From Telluria sp042683405 (GTDB lineage Bacteria; Pseudomonadota; Gammaproteobacteria; Burkholderiales; Burkholderiaceae_D): a stretch of 64,000 bases of DNA. Below, in pieces: positions 35,970 to 44,676 of this stretch; positions within the stretch are counted from its first letter, which is position 1; each line of letters starts with the position of its first letter. The position numbers and the translations under genes were made by a program. The stretch is taken from the NCBI RefSeq assembly GCF_042683405.1, contig NZ_JBHUJS010000006.1, positions 1-64,000 of the forward strand, in the 5' to 3' direction. The notes below the pieces were generated by a model that was not told where the DNA came from, ran no database searches, and saw nothing but the letters and a program-made list of their open reading frames with translations.

Positions 35970-36929
35970 CTACAGGTAAGGCACGGCAGTCGTATCCGCA
36001 GCCGCGGAAGACACCGGGCGAATCACGATGGCGGTCAGGTTGTCGTGGTGTAGCTGCGCGGGCGGATGGTCGTTCATCTCGCCGAACAGCGCGTCCACCT
36101 TGTCCCTGGCGCTATCGGATTGAGCAAGTATGCGCGGCCAGCGGGCAACCCATCTGTTCGCTTCCGCACATGCCCAGAAACCATCCGTGGCCAACAGGTA
36201 GGTTTTTCCGGGCTCCAGCTCGACCGGCCGGCGGTCCGCGAGATGCGCGAGGAAGGGCGGCAGGACCTCGGCATCCAGTTCGTACAGGGGATCGGACAGC
36301 ACGGCCGGATCGGAGAGCGCATTCCCCAGGATGAAGGCCTGCGAGATTTGCGCGCGGTGCTCTCCATGCACCTGCGCCCACCATTCCTGCTCGCCCAGCA
36401 GTCCCTGCAGGACGAAGGAAGTGGCCGGCACATGGTCGACGGTCAGCGGGGAGACGCGGTCGCCGTCCAGTTCATACAGCCGCGAGTCGCCGACATGGAA
36501 CAGCAGCGCCGGGCCGTGTTCGGGAATTTCAAGCAGCGTGAGGGTGGTCCCCGGACGCAGTCCGTTGGCGCCCGTCCCGAACTGCTGCTGCAGCCGTCCG
36601 TGCAGGCGCGCCAGCCGGTGGGCCAGCTCGGCACCGTCGTGGCAGGGCGCCATCTCCAGCAGGCCCGCGACCGCCGCTTCTGCAGCCTCGCGCCCATGTC
36701 CGTGTCCGCCCATCCCGTCGAGCACCGCGATGCGCGCATGCCCCGGCAGCCAGCCCGCCACTCGCTGCTGCGTCTCCGCCTCGTCGCGCAGGAAGCGGGC
36801 GCGGCCAGCCGCATCGATCAGCAGGTAGTTATCCTGGTTCTCCGCCGTGCTGCCTTCGATACCGGCGGCCGAGCGCGCAGCCACGTCCAGGCGCGGGGTG
36901 AACGGCGTTTCGGCAGCGGCTGTCGGCAT
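35970..36929 (-). CDS. PP2C-type Ser/Thr phosphatase
   Basis: A 319-aa metal-dependent protein phosphatase. Motifs in order are ENQDNY near the N-terminus, LDGMGGHGHG, HVGDSRLY, TDGFW and the C-terminal DNLTAIVI, which together supply the metal-binding aspartates of the PP2C/PstP family. It would reverse phosphorylation by the module's kinases. ATG 36929 is chosen; an in-frame GTG at 36995 would add 22 residues. There is no membrane helix, unlike mycobacterial PstP. It sits 21 bases before the FHA gene. Confidence 0.92.
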   Translation of the reverse strand: MPTAAAETPFTPRLDVAARSAAGIEGSTAENQDNYLLIDAAGRARFLRDEAETQQRVAGWLPGHARIAVLDGMGGHGHGREAAEAAVAGLLEMAPCHDGAELAHRLARLHGRLQQQFGTGANGLRPGTTLTLLEIPEHGPALLFHVGDSRLYELDGDRVSPLTVDHVPATSFVLQGLLGEQEWWAQVHGEHRAQISQAFILGNALSDPAVLSDPLYELDAEVLPPFLAHLADRRPVELEPGKTYLLATDGFWACAEANRWVARWPRILAQSDSARDKVDALFGEMNDHPPAQLHHDNLTAIVIRPVSSAAADTTAVPYL

Positions 36930-37032
36930 GGGGCGCAATATGGACAGGATATCGATTCCACTACTGTAGCCGAACTGCCGGAATGGCAAAGCCACGATGA
37001 GATGGCGTTTTGCCTCTCTTTCGCTTCGGCAA

Positions 37033-37449
37033 TCAATACCCCACTTCCTGGGGCCGGCGCAGCCACAGGCTGCTGGCCCAGCCGGTGCGCTGTTTTTCTG
37101 TGCGCACCTGCCACCAGTCGCCCTCGCGCAGTCCGGTCGCGGTGACGGATTCGCCCGCCGTTACGGTCGCCAAACGGAGGGCGCCGGTCCCGGTTCCGCT
37201 GCGCAGGTTCAGGTCGCGGTAGACGACGTAGCGTTCGCCCGCGCGTGGTCCCGGCTCTGGCGGGAAGGCGCGGGCGGCCAGCGGAACCAGCAGCGTGCCG
37301 ATCGCCCAGGTGCCGATGACGAGGACCGCGCCCGCGCGCGCATTGGCGTTGCGCCACCAGCGCTGCGGCGTGAGGAATCGCGCCAGCAGGACCGTGAGGA
37401 CGAACGCCGCGATCCAGGCCAGGACGGTGGAGTAGTGCAGTGTCAGCAT
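37033..37449 (-). CDS. Membrane protein with SH3-like domain
   Basis: A 138-aa protein with two hydrophobic helices (about 7-24 and 39-60) and a C-terminal bacterial SH3 domain (about 72-132) containing LNLRSGTGTGALRLATVTAGE and WWQVR. Bacterial SH3 domains of this type commonly bind peptidoglycan or cell-wall peptides. The two helices imply that the SH3 domain and the N-terminus are on the same side of the membrane, probably the periplasm. It starts 9 bases after the FHA-like gene. It could act as the wall sensor of the module (inference). Confidence 0.82.
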   Translation of the reverse strand: MLTLHYSTVLAWIAAFVLTVLLARFLTPQRWWRNANARAGAVLVIGTWAIGTLLVPLAARAFPPEPGPRAGERYVVYRDLNLRSGTGTGALRLATVTAGESVTATGLREGDWWQVRTEKQRTGWASSLWLRRPQEVGY

Positions 37450-37458
37450 GGGCGCACC

Positions 37459-38964
37459 TCAGGCGTCGAAGCGCAGCACGTAATGGCCCGCGACAAGGTG
37501 GTGGCCGGCCGGCAGGAGGTAAGGCTCGCCTTCCGGCCCGTTGTCGATCGCCCCCACATAGGCGAAGGACGGGTCGAGGTGGTACAGCGCCTGCGTCTGG
37601 CTTTGCCGCACGATGCGGTAGCCATCCTTCACCGCCTCGAACGAGAACGCGTTGCGCGACAGCCCGATCCTGTCCGCGCTGCCGGCATCCCTGCCGTCGG
37701 CGCTGGCGACAAAGCGCGAGGAATCGAGCACGCGCAGCTGGCCCAGTGTCGCGTTGCCGCGCCCGAAGGTCAGGCGCGCGCCGCCGCTCACCGGTGCTTC
37801 GAGCGGGACCGGCAGCCGCAGCACGGCGCTATAGCGCTCCGCCATCGCACTGGCCGGGGCCAGCACCTGCACCGTGCGTCCCTCGACCGGCGTCAAGGTG
37901 GCCGGGCCATCGATCCGGCCGGAGCCGTCGCCGCTCTCGGCGAACACCTCGTCGGCGGCGTTGACCGTGAACCCGATCGTGGCCGCCTCGCCGGGCCGGG
38001 CAAGCCTGAGCTGGGCGTCCAGCGCGACCCGCATCTGCTGCACGCCGGTTTCCCGGTAGCGCGACAGGCGCGGCAGCGCCAGCGCCACCAGGCTCACGCG
38101 CTGTTGCGCGACCGGAGCGAAGGTCGCATCCTGTTCCACCTGCCTCGGCGCGGGTGGCACCACGGTCGGCTCCGCGCCGCGCAGCTTCCACACCGTCGCG
38201 CTCCTGGGATCGGCGGCATCGGAGCGGTCCGGCGCCGCGATGCGGGTGATCTTCAGGAAGACGCGCTGCGCCTTGCCGTCCGGGCCCCGCTCGCGCGCGC
38301 TCACCGTGTAGCAACCGGCGATGGCGTCGTAGGAGCAGTCGAGTGCATTGCGCGGCCGGACCTGCACTTCGACCGGTGAATCGGGGCCGTCGTTAATGAC
38401 CAGGACGGACGCCGCGTCGCCGAAAGGCCAGGCGTGCACCGCGTGGCTGACCGATTCCCCTTCATTCCCCACCACGAGCAGGCGCTGGCCGGTGTACACG
38501 GGGCATACCGGCTTCCAGATGGCGCCGTCGCGCGAGGCGCTCACCTGGTACAGGATTTTCTCGCCCGGCGCGGGCAAATAGACCGCGTGGCCGAACTTGA
38601 CTTCGATCGCGCCGCTCGGCAGCGCGTCGGTGCCGATCACGTCGTAGCGCACCTCCTCGCCGCCCAGCAGGTCGCCGAAATCCTTCTGGTGCAGCGCCTT
38701 GAGCGACTCCACCAGGTCGCGCATGCGTGCGCCACGCGTGAGGTGGCGGTCGTCGTCCACATCCTCCTGCGGGAGCATCAGCGCGACATGGGAAAAGCAG
38801 CGCGTTGGGGTGCGCCCCCGATGTTCGCGCGGGCTGCGTTCCAGCAGGTCGCGCAGCAGCGGGCGGCGCGAGAACAACGCCAGGCCCGGCGCCTGCCAAA
38901 TCGCCTCGGCGTTGAAGACGTCGCTGATATTGCCTAGGACTTCGTGTTGGACATAGACCGGCAT
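37459..38964 (-). CDS. Large beta-rich protein with C-terminal FHA-like domain
   Basis: A 501-aa protein of unknown family. The N-terminal two thirds (about 1-380) contain several predicted beta-sandwich-like stretches without a recognised signature. The C-terminal 110 residues read as an FHA fold: LTFGRGN, then RIGLSRNAFSFE, a dg-type turn, YHLD, and a final LLPAGHHLVAGHYVLRFD. The usual His after Ser-Arg is Asn, so phosphothreonine binding may be altered or lost. There is no signal peptide. It overlaps the end of the SEDS gene by 31 bases, implying coupled translation. Confidence 0.72.
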   Translation of the reverse strand: MPVYVQHEVLGNISDVFNAEAIWQAPGLALFSRRPLLRDLLERSPREHRGRTPTRCFSHVALMLPQEDVDDDRHLTRGARMRDLVESLKALHQKDFGDLLGGEEVRYDVIGTDALPSGAIEVKFGHAVYLPAPGEKILYQVSASRDGAIWKPVCPVYTGQRLLVVGNEGESVSHAVHAWPFGDAASVLVINDGPDSPVEVQVRPRNALDCSYDAIAGCYTVSARERGPDGKAQRVFLKITRIAAPDRSDAADPRSATVWKLRGAEPTVVPPAPRQVEQDATFAPVAQQRVSLVALALPRLSRYRETGVQQMRVALDAQLRLARPGEAATIGFTVNAADEVFAESGDGSGRIDGPATLTPVEGRTVQVLAPASAMAERYSAVLRLPVPLEAPVSGGARLTFGRGNATLGQLRVLDSSRFVASADGRDAGSADRIGLSRNAFSFEAVKDGYRIVRQSQTQALYHLDPSFAYVGAIDNGPEGEPYLLPAGHHLVAGHYVLRFDA

Positions 38965-41306
38965 GATTCAATCTCCTCAAATGACTGTGCACTGATCGCT
39001 CCAAACGCTAGCAGGGGGCAGATGAAAAACAGCAGGTGGCTGCCGCCGGCCGACAGGAAGCTCATTGGCTGTCCCATGATCGGGAACACCGCCAGGTTGG
39101 TTCCCCACGAGAGCAGGAAGTGGCCGAGTACGAACGCCGCGCCGCCGCACAACGCAAAGCAGCGGAACCGTGCCAGCCACGCCTGGCGGAAGTCGCGCGC
39201 CGCGCGGCTGGCGGCGAACGCGCGCGCCGCCGTGGCGAACAGCCCTGCCAAAAAGGCGGCCTGCAGGCACCACAGCAGCAGCGCGCCCGCCAGGCCATGG
39301 CGGTTGAGGAAGAAGGAAGGCGCGAAATCGTCCTGCACCGCCGGAATCGCCAGCCCGCTGCCGGCGCCGTCGCCGAGCGAGGCGAGGCCGAGCAGGTTGT
39401 CGGCCCCGAACCACGAACCTTGCGCGATCGCCTGCGCTCCCATCAGCAATTGCTGTCCCGTGTGGGGATGCCGCAGCGGTTCCAGCCACACCAGGAAGCG
39501 GTCGCCGTAGAACGACCAGCCGGACGGATCGAGCGTGCCGCCCCAGCGCAGCAGCACGATGGCCCCGCACACGGCCAGCGCGGCCGACACCAGCGCGGCG
39601 CTGGCCCAGCGCGTGCGCGAGGCCAACGAGAACACGAAGCCCATCGACGCGCCCCACACCAGCAGCAGGATCAGGGGCGAGAAATCGTCCACCTGCACCA
39701 GCGCCACCGCCAGCAGCGCCAGGAACAGCAGCACCGGCGCGGCCATGCGCAGCCAGCGCCGCCAGCGCTGTGACGTGTCGCCGCCGCTGTGGTGCCAGCC
39801 CAGGCCGACGGCAAGGCAATGCGCGGTCAGCGCCGTCAGCGCCAGCTTCGCGAACTCCACGGGCTGCAGGTCGAACACGCCGGTCTCGTCGCCGAACAGC
39901 ACCTGCATTGCCAGCGCAGCCAGCGCGCCGCACGCCAGCAGCACGAGCGCCAGTTCCACCACGGCCTGCCGCGCGAGCACGCTGCCGGCACGCATCCGCA
40001 AGGCCACGAACTCACCTGTACCCAGGCCGATCGACAACAGCGCGGACGTCTTCTGGTAATGGCGCAGCCAGGACGAATCGAATGCACCCAGGCCAAGCTC
40101 CAGCTGGGCGAGCAGGCCGGTTGCGAGCAGGAGCAGTCCGGAAGCCCACGCCAGCGACAGCCGCCCGGGCAGCAGCAGGCAGCTCCACAGCGCCGCGCTG
40201 GCGAGCAGGAACGAGGCGCCGGCACCCGGTGGCGCGCCGGCACGCTGCAGCAGGAGCGCGGTCACGCCGCAGATGGCAACCAGCAGGGACACGCCTGCCG
40301 CAATCCGCTCCCGGCGGGCGGTGTGGCGCACGAACGGCCAGTGCCCGCGCTGGAATGCCCATATGGCAGCCGATGCCGCCAGAGCCAGTAGCGCGAGGGC
40401 CGGCATCCATGCGCCGGATGCGGGAATGGTCCATAGGCCGCGCTGGCGCCACGTCCACGCTACCTGGCCAGGCAAGGTGACCTGCGGATCGGAATACAGC
40501 GTGACATAGCGCGACGGCTTCAGTACCAGCGCGTCGCCAGACTGTTCGATGGCAAAGCGGGTACGGCCCACAATCAGGGCGTCGACGCCGTCCAGGTGAT
40601 GCGTGAGACGGGCAAGGGGCTGCGGGAACGCGCTGCCCATCATCAGCGGCGCGGTCGATTCGCTCGACTGGGCGATCACGAGCCCGCCGTCGCGCCTGGT
40701 CACCGACGCGCTGGCCGGCGCGACATAGGGGACTCCGAGGCGGTTACCGCAATGGAGATTGCCTCCGATCGTCATCGGGCGCGCCACGGTGAGCAGGCGC
40801 GGCACGGCGCGATTCCACATGGCGACGGCGCGCGCCGCCAGCGGCGTGTCCGGGCAGGGCGCAAGCGCTGTGTCGTTGCGGTACAGCGTCGCCCCATCGA
40901 AGCGCCACGACGCGCCATTTGCGCTGAACTGCGCTACGCCATCGTGCTCGGAGGCGATAACGACCCGGCTCGTGCCGATGGTGAACTGCTGGCCGCCCGC
41001 CAGCGCGATGCTGCCGGAGCGGCTGGAGGAGTCGCCAGTCATCAGCGTGACCGGTGGCGCCGATTCGCCTGCGCCGACAAACCAGCGGCCGCCGGCATCG
41101 CGGCCCAGCGTCATGTGGCCCGCTGCCGCGTGCGGCGCTGCAAGCTCGTCGCGCCCCAGCGTGACCGCCTCGCCGCGCTGAAGCGAAACGGTAATCGCCG
41201 AGGGCATCCATGACTCGGGTGCGCGCAGGAGCGCGGCCAGTTGCAGGAGGCACAGCAGCGCAAGTGCAGCCGCGGTGGCGTGGAAGAGGTCCCAGCGGCG
41301 TCCCAT
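38934..41306 (-). CDS. SEDS-family (FtsW/RodA-like) protein with large N-terminal domain
   Basis: A 790-aa integral membrane protein. An N-terminal helix (about 10-27) is followed by a region of about 270 residues, predicted extracytoplasmic, with repeated beta patterns and an FHA-like stretch (VTLGRDELAAPH). About ten helices (about 299-775) then match the SEDS fold, with QPVEFAKLAL and GQPMSFLSAGGSHL. SEDS proteins polymerise peptidoglycan glycan strands together with a class B PBP. The loop equivalent to RodA ESDPLG reads LRHPHTG, with His613 where the essential Asp is expected. ATG 41306 overlaps the kinase stop by one base (TGATG), with GGAGG upstream. Confidence 0.88.
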   Translation of the reverse strand: MGRRWDLFHATAAALALLCLLQLAALLRAPESWMPSAITVSLQRGEAVTLGRDELAAPHAAAGHMTLGRDAGGRWFVGAGESAPPVTLMTGDSSSRSGSIALAGGQQFTIGTSRVVIASEHDGVAQFSANGASWRFDGATLYRNDTALAPCPDTPLAARAVAMWNRAVPRLLTVARPMTIGGNLHCGNRLGVPYVAPASASVTRRDGGLVIAQSSESTAPLMMGSAFPQPLARLTHHLDGVDALIVGRTRFAIEQSGDALVLKPSRYVTLYSDPQVTLPGQVAWTWRQRGLWTIPASGAWMPALALLALAASAAIWAFQRGHWPFVRHTARRERIAAGVSLLVAICGVTALLLQRAGAPPGAGASFLLASAALWSCLLLPGRLSLAWASGLLLLATGLLAQLELGLGAFDSSWLRHYQKTSALLSIGLGTGEFVALRMRAGSVLARQAVVELALVLLACGALAALAMQVLFGDETGVFDLQPVEFAKLALTALTAHCLAVGLGWHHSGGDTSQRWRRWLRMAAPVLLFLALLAVALVQVDDFSPLILLLVWGASMGFVFSLASRTRWASAALVSAALAVCGAIVLLRWGGTLDPSGWSFYGDRFLVWLEPLRHPHTGQQLLMGAQAIAQGSWFGADNLLGLASLGDGAGSGLAIPAVQDDFAPSFFLNRHGLAGALLLWCLQAAFLAGLFATAARAFAASRAARDFRQAWLARFRCFALCGGAAFVLGHFLLSWGTNLAVFPIMGQPMSFLSAGGSHLLFFICPLLAFGAISAQSFEEIESCRSMSNTKS

Positions 41307-42289
41307 CACATCCTCCAGCGCGGCGCAGCATGTGCGTCAGCGCGGTCCGCCGCCCTGGCGGCAGCGATCATGCGGCTGATATCGAGCGCGTGGCGGGGAC
41401 GCTGTGCGCGGTCGGCATGGGTAAGGGCGCGCAGCAGCGCGAGCGCGTGGTCCCCCGCGCCGGCGTTGCCGCGGGCGGCCTCGCCGGCAAAGCGCGCCGC
41501 CTCGTCCTCGTGCAAGGTGGGCGGAAGCGCGCCGCCATGCCGCGCCAGCACCGCCGCTGGACCGTCGCCGCGGTGCGCGCGGTAAGCGTCCCCGCACTCC
41601 GTGCAAAAGCGCAGGGCCGCGCCACCCGTCACCAGATAGAAGAACAGGGCGCCCATGGCGAAGTAGTCGGTGCGCGCATCGGTGTGAAAGCCGTCGCCGG
41701 CGGCCGGGAAATACTGCTCGGGCGCCTGCCAGTTCGCCGTTCCCGCATACGGGTGCGGGTCGCGCTCCGAAAGCAGGCGGTTGGTGCCGAAATCGGCTAG
41801 CCGGATCGACGAGCGCGACGCATCCAGCAGCAGGTTGCCCGGCTTCAGGTCGAGATGCCGCCATCCATACTGATGCACCCGCGCCAGCGCCTGGTTCACC
41901 TGTCCCAGCCAATCCAGCGCCTGCGCAAACGACGGCTTTTCGCCGCGTCCGCGCAGGTCGTCCATGTGCCGGGCCAGGTCGCAATCCAGCCGTTCGAGCG
42001 CCGCCACAGGCAGGCCCTCATGCTCGCCGCTGTCGAGCAGGCGCACGATATGCCTGCCGTCCCAGGGCGACAGCGAGCGCAGGAATGCGATCTCCGTGCG
42101 TGCGGTGCCGACCCAGTGCGCGCGCTGCTCGGGCCGCGCCTGCTGCATCTGCTCCCGGTTCACCAGTTTCAGCACCGCCTCGTGCCCTGGTCCGCGCGCT
42201 CGCCACGCCACCCCGTAGCTCGAGCCCGCCAGTCTTTCGCGCAGCTCATATTGTCCGCGCTGCAACCTGATCGTATCGCCTGCCTGCAT
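41306..42289 (-). CDS. Ser/Thr protein kinase (non-RD type)
   Basis: A 327-aa cytosolic Hanks-type kinase, first gene of the minus-strand set. Lys41 (VLKLV), His145-Leu-Asp147 (HLDLKPGN, lacking the usual Arg), Asp166-Phe-Gly168 and the APEQ segment are visible. A CTEC motif lies in the C-lobe. There is no transmembrane helix or extracellular sensor, so it must be activated by a partner. AAGGGGG precedes ATG 42289. It is directly coupled to the SEDS gene, echoing the actinobacterial kinase-rodA-pbpA arrangement. A longer in-frame start at 42340 is less likely. Confidence 0.9.
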   Translation of the reverse strand: MQAGDTIRLQRGQYELRERLAGSSYGVAWRARGPGHEAVLKLVNREQMQQARPEQRAHWVGTARTEIAFLRSLSPWDGRHIVRLLDSGEHEGLPVAALERLDCDLARHMDDLRGRGEKPSFAQALDWLGQVNQALARVHQYGWRHLDLKPGNLLLDASRSSIRLADFGTNRLLSERDPHPYAGTANWQAPEQYFPAAGDGFHTDARTDYFAMGALFFYLVTGGAALRFCTECGDAYRAHRGDGPAAVLARHGGALPPTLHEDEAARFAGEAARGNAGAGDHALALLRALTHADRAQRPRHALDISRMIAAARAADRADAHAAPRWRM

Positions 42290-42435
42290 ATCGCCCCCTT
42301 GCTGTTGGCAGCGCCTAGCAGGGGGCCGCGGAAAAGCCACCGGTAGCAGATTCCGCTACCTCGACCATTCCTCGCGCAAAGTTTTCAGTATCACCCGGCG
42401 ATACCGAAGCTACAGAAATTTGCCTTCATCGCCAC

Positions 42436-42486
42436 GGGGTCAGGCACCGGTAGCAGCATGTGATACTGATACAGGTGCCTGACCCC
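42436..42486. repeat. Inverted GGGGTCAGGCACC pair
   Basis: GGGGTCAGGCACC (42436-42448) and its perfect reverse complement (42474-42486) form 13-bp arms with a 25-base loop. They belong to the same repeat family as 33894-34262. The pair lies just upstream of the kinase gene that opens the minus-strand set and just downstream of the glycine-zipper gene terminator. Confidence 0.7.
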
Positions 42487-42504
42487 CGATGTTGCTGGGC
42501 GAAA

Positions 42505-42530
42505 AAAAAGCACCGCGAACGGTGCTTTTT
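42505..42530 (-). terminator. Rho-independent terminator (bidirectional form)
   Basis: AAAAAGCACC (42505-42514), loop GCGAAC, GGTGCTTTTT (42521-42530). The A-run and T-run on both sides allow function in both directions. It follows the glycine-zipper gene stop by about 12 bases on the minus strand. Confidence 0.85.
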
Positions 42531-42542
42531 GGGAGAGGGAGA

Positions 42543-43046
42543 TCAGCGACCGTAGCCGTAGCCGTTGTCGTAGCCGCGGCCGTGGCGGCGGTGGTGGTGA
42601 TCGCGGCCGTAGCCGCGCGGTGCGACGTACACGACGGTCGGCGCGCGGTAGCTGCGCTCGTAGTACACCGGGGCCGGCGCATAGTATTGGCGCTGCTGTA
42701 CGTACACGGGCGCCGGCTCGTAGTAGGTACGCGACGGGGCGTAGTAACCCGAGTTGCTGTAGCCGTTCGAGTAGTAACCGTTGTTCGAGTAGTAGCCGTT
42801 GTTCTGGTAATACCCGTTGTCGTAGCGGCGATCATCGTAACGGCGGTCGTTGCTTGCTGCGTTGCCGATGGCAGCGCCGATCACTGCGCCTGCCACTGCG
42901 CCTTCGCGGCCACCTGCTTCATTGCCGATCGCTGCACCGATCACGGCGCCTGCGACAGTGTTAAAGCCGCGATCGCTGGCCATTGCCGAGCCGGAGAAGG
43001 CCGCACCCGCGATCAGTACCGCACCTACGAATTTTTTGTTCAACAT
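42543..43046 (-). CDS. Glycine-zipper surface protein
   Basis: A 167-aa exported protein with a signal peptide (MLNKKFVGAVLIAGAAFSGSAMA). Two near-identical glycine-zipper units follow, each AGAVIGAAIGN (about 30-65), then a low-complexity Tyr/Asn-rich and His/Arg-rich tail. Glycine-zipper 2TM proteins of this sort sit in the outer membrane or periplasm, with functions mostly unknown. It is a monocistronic gene with its own terminator. The ATG at 43046 gives the signal peptide; an upstream in-frame start adds unlikely residues. Confidence 0.87.
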   Translation of the reverse strand: MLNKKFVGAVLIAGAAFSGSAMASDRGFNTVAGAVIGAAIGNEAGGREGAVAGAVIGAAIGNAASNDRRYDDRRYDNGYYQNNGYYSNNGYYSNGYSNSGYYAPSRTYYEPAPVYVQQRQYYAPAPVYYERSYRAPTVVYVAPRGYGRDHHHRRHGRGYDNGYGYGR

Positions 43047-43259
43047 GGTGTCATCCTTTCCCTCAGTCCAGACCGGAATGGTCACGTAGTTTCCTGGGGC
43101 ATGAGTGAACTATAGACGCGGTTTCGCCATTTGCCATTTGCAAATACAGAATCTTACAAATGAGAACGCGGCGAAACAGGGCATTTACACATGCCGGAAG
43201 CCCTTGCACGCGGTAGTCCCGTCCCCATTTGTCTTTTAAACATCGTTCGAGGGACACAC

Positions 43260-44393
43260 ATGCGCAGATACCGCAGCTTGATCGTAGTGATCGCACTGCT
43301 CGCGCTGCTGCATCTTTACATCGGGCTGCGGCTGACGGAGCCGCTCGCCCTGGATGGCGCCAGGGCCGCCGGCTGGACGCTGCTGGCAGGTTCATTCGTG
43401 CTGACCCCGGTGGGCCTGCTGGCGCCGCGCCTGCGCCGCTGGGACCTGTCCGACGGACTGGCCTGGATGGGGCTGCTGACGATGGGACTGTTCTCGTCGC
43501 TGCTGGTGCTGACGTTCGTGCGCGACCTCGCGCTGCTGGGGATGACGGTCATCGGCAGCCCGTCCACCCGCTTCGAGTACCTGAGCGCGCTCGCGGTGCC
43601 GCTGCTGGCGCTCGCGGTCACGCTGATCGGCTTCGTCAACGCGCGCCGCACCGCCCGCGTGGTGAATGTGGACGTGCCAATCCGGAACCTGCCGCCTTCG
43701 CTCGACGGCTACACCATCGTGCAGATATCGGACGTGCATGTCGGCCCTACCATCAAGCGCAAGTACATCGATGCGATCGTTGATAAGGTCAACGAGCTTC
43801 ATCCCGATGCCATCGCGGTCACCGGCGACATCGTCGATGGCCCGGTCGAGCGCCTGCGCGAGCATACGGCGCCGCTGGGCAGGCTGCGCGCGCAGGACGG
43901 CGTGTTTTTCGTCACCGGCAACCACGAATACTATTCCGGCGCGGGCGAGTGGATCGAGGAGATGCGCCGCCTGGGCATGACGGTCCTGCTCAACGAACAT
44001 GCCGTGATGCGGCGCGGCGAGGATGCGCTGATGATCGCCGGCGTCACCGACTTCAACGCGCACCATTTCGATCCCAGCCACCGCAGCGATCCGTTCCGCG
44101 CCAAAGAGCGCGCGCCCGGCGACGTGCGCGCAAGGGTGCTGCTGGCACACCAGCCGCGCACAGCGCTCGCGGCGCAGGATGCCGGCTACGACCTGCAGAT
44201 CTCCGGCCACACGCATGGCGGCCAGTTCTTCCCGTGGAACCTGTTCGTGCCGCTCCAGCAGCCCTACGTGGCGGGCCTGAACCGCCTCGGGAATATGTGG
44301 ATCTATACCAGCCGCGGGACCGGCTACTGGGGGCCGCCCAAGCGCTTCGGCGCGCCATCGGAAATCACGCGCATCCGGCTGGTGCGCGGCTAG
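43260..44393 (+). CDS. Membrane-anchored metallophosphoesterase
   Basis: A 377-aa protein with four hydrophobic helices in the first 130 residues and a calcineurin-like phosphoesterase domain (about 150-377). The metal-binding blocks are ISDVHVG, TGDIVDG, GNHEYY and SGHTHGGQ. The family resembles YkuE/YaeI-type phosphodiester hydrolases, whose substrates are often phospholipid or UDP-lipid derivatives. GAGGGA precedes ATG 43260. It is divergent from the glycine-zipper gene (213-bp gap). Confidence 0.92.
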   Translation: MRRYRSLIVVIALLALLHLYIGLRLTEPLALDGARAAGWTLLAGSFVLTPVGLLAPRLRRWDLSDGLAWMGLLTMGLFSSLLVLTFVRDLALLGMTVIGSPSTRFEYLSALAVPLLALAVTLIGFVNARRTARVVNVDVPIRNLPPSLDGYTIVQISDVHVGPTIKRKYIDAIVDKVNELHPDAIAVTGDIVDGPVERLREHTAPLGRLRAQDGVFFVTGNHEYYSGAGEWIEEMRRLGMTVLLNEHAVMRRGEDALMIAGVTDFNAHHFDPSHRSDPFRAKERAPGDVRARVLLAHQPRTALAAQDAGYDLQISGHTHGGQFFPWNLFVPLQQPYVAGLNRLGNMWIYTSRGTGYWGPPKRFGAPSEITRIRLVRG

Positions 44394-44476
44394 GAGCAAG
44401 GACGGGGCGCTCGCGGACGCGGCTTACCGGTTGCCCCTACCGCTCCTGCAAGCCGGCGTAGTACAATCGCGGCCGG

Positions 44477-44561
44477 GCGGCCATGGCGAAACTGGTATAC
44501 GCAGCAGACTTAAAATCTGCCGACGAAAGTCTTCCCGGTTCGACCCCGGGTGGCCGCACCA
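44477..44561 (+). tRNA. tRNA-Leu (anticodon UAA)
   Basis: An 85-base cloverleaf with encoded CCA. The acceptor arms GCGGCCA and TGGCCGC pair. The anticodon stem GCAGA/TCTGC encloses CTTAAAA, giving anticodon TAA. A class II variable arm (CGACGAAAGTCTT region) and the T-loop GGTTCGACC are present. It stands alone between the phosphoesterase and ParB-like genes. Confidence 0.97.
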
Positions 44562-44676
44562 ATTTTCCTCCCGACCCGTTGCGGGTCTCCCTTGTCAAGC
44601 TTTCGTTCGGCCCCTTGCTTGGTGTACGATGCGTGCGGCGCTCTACAGCCGCGCCGTACCACCCAAGGAACAAGCT

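Noticed and set aside
21997..42289. Type VI secretion regulatory locus (PpkA/PppA/Fha)
   Set aside because: Kinase, PP2C and FHA genes are also found there, but no tss/hcp/vgrG/clpV genes are present and SEDS and PBP genes are, so the cell-wall interpretation fits better.
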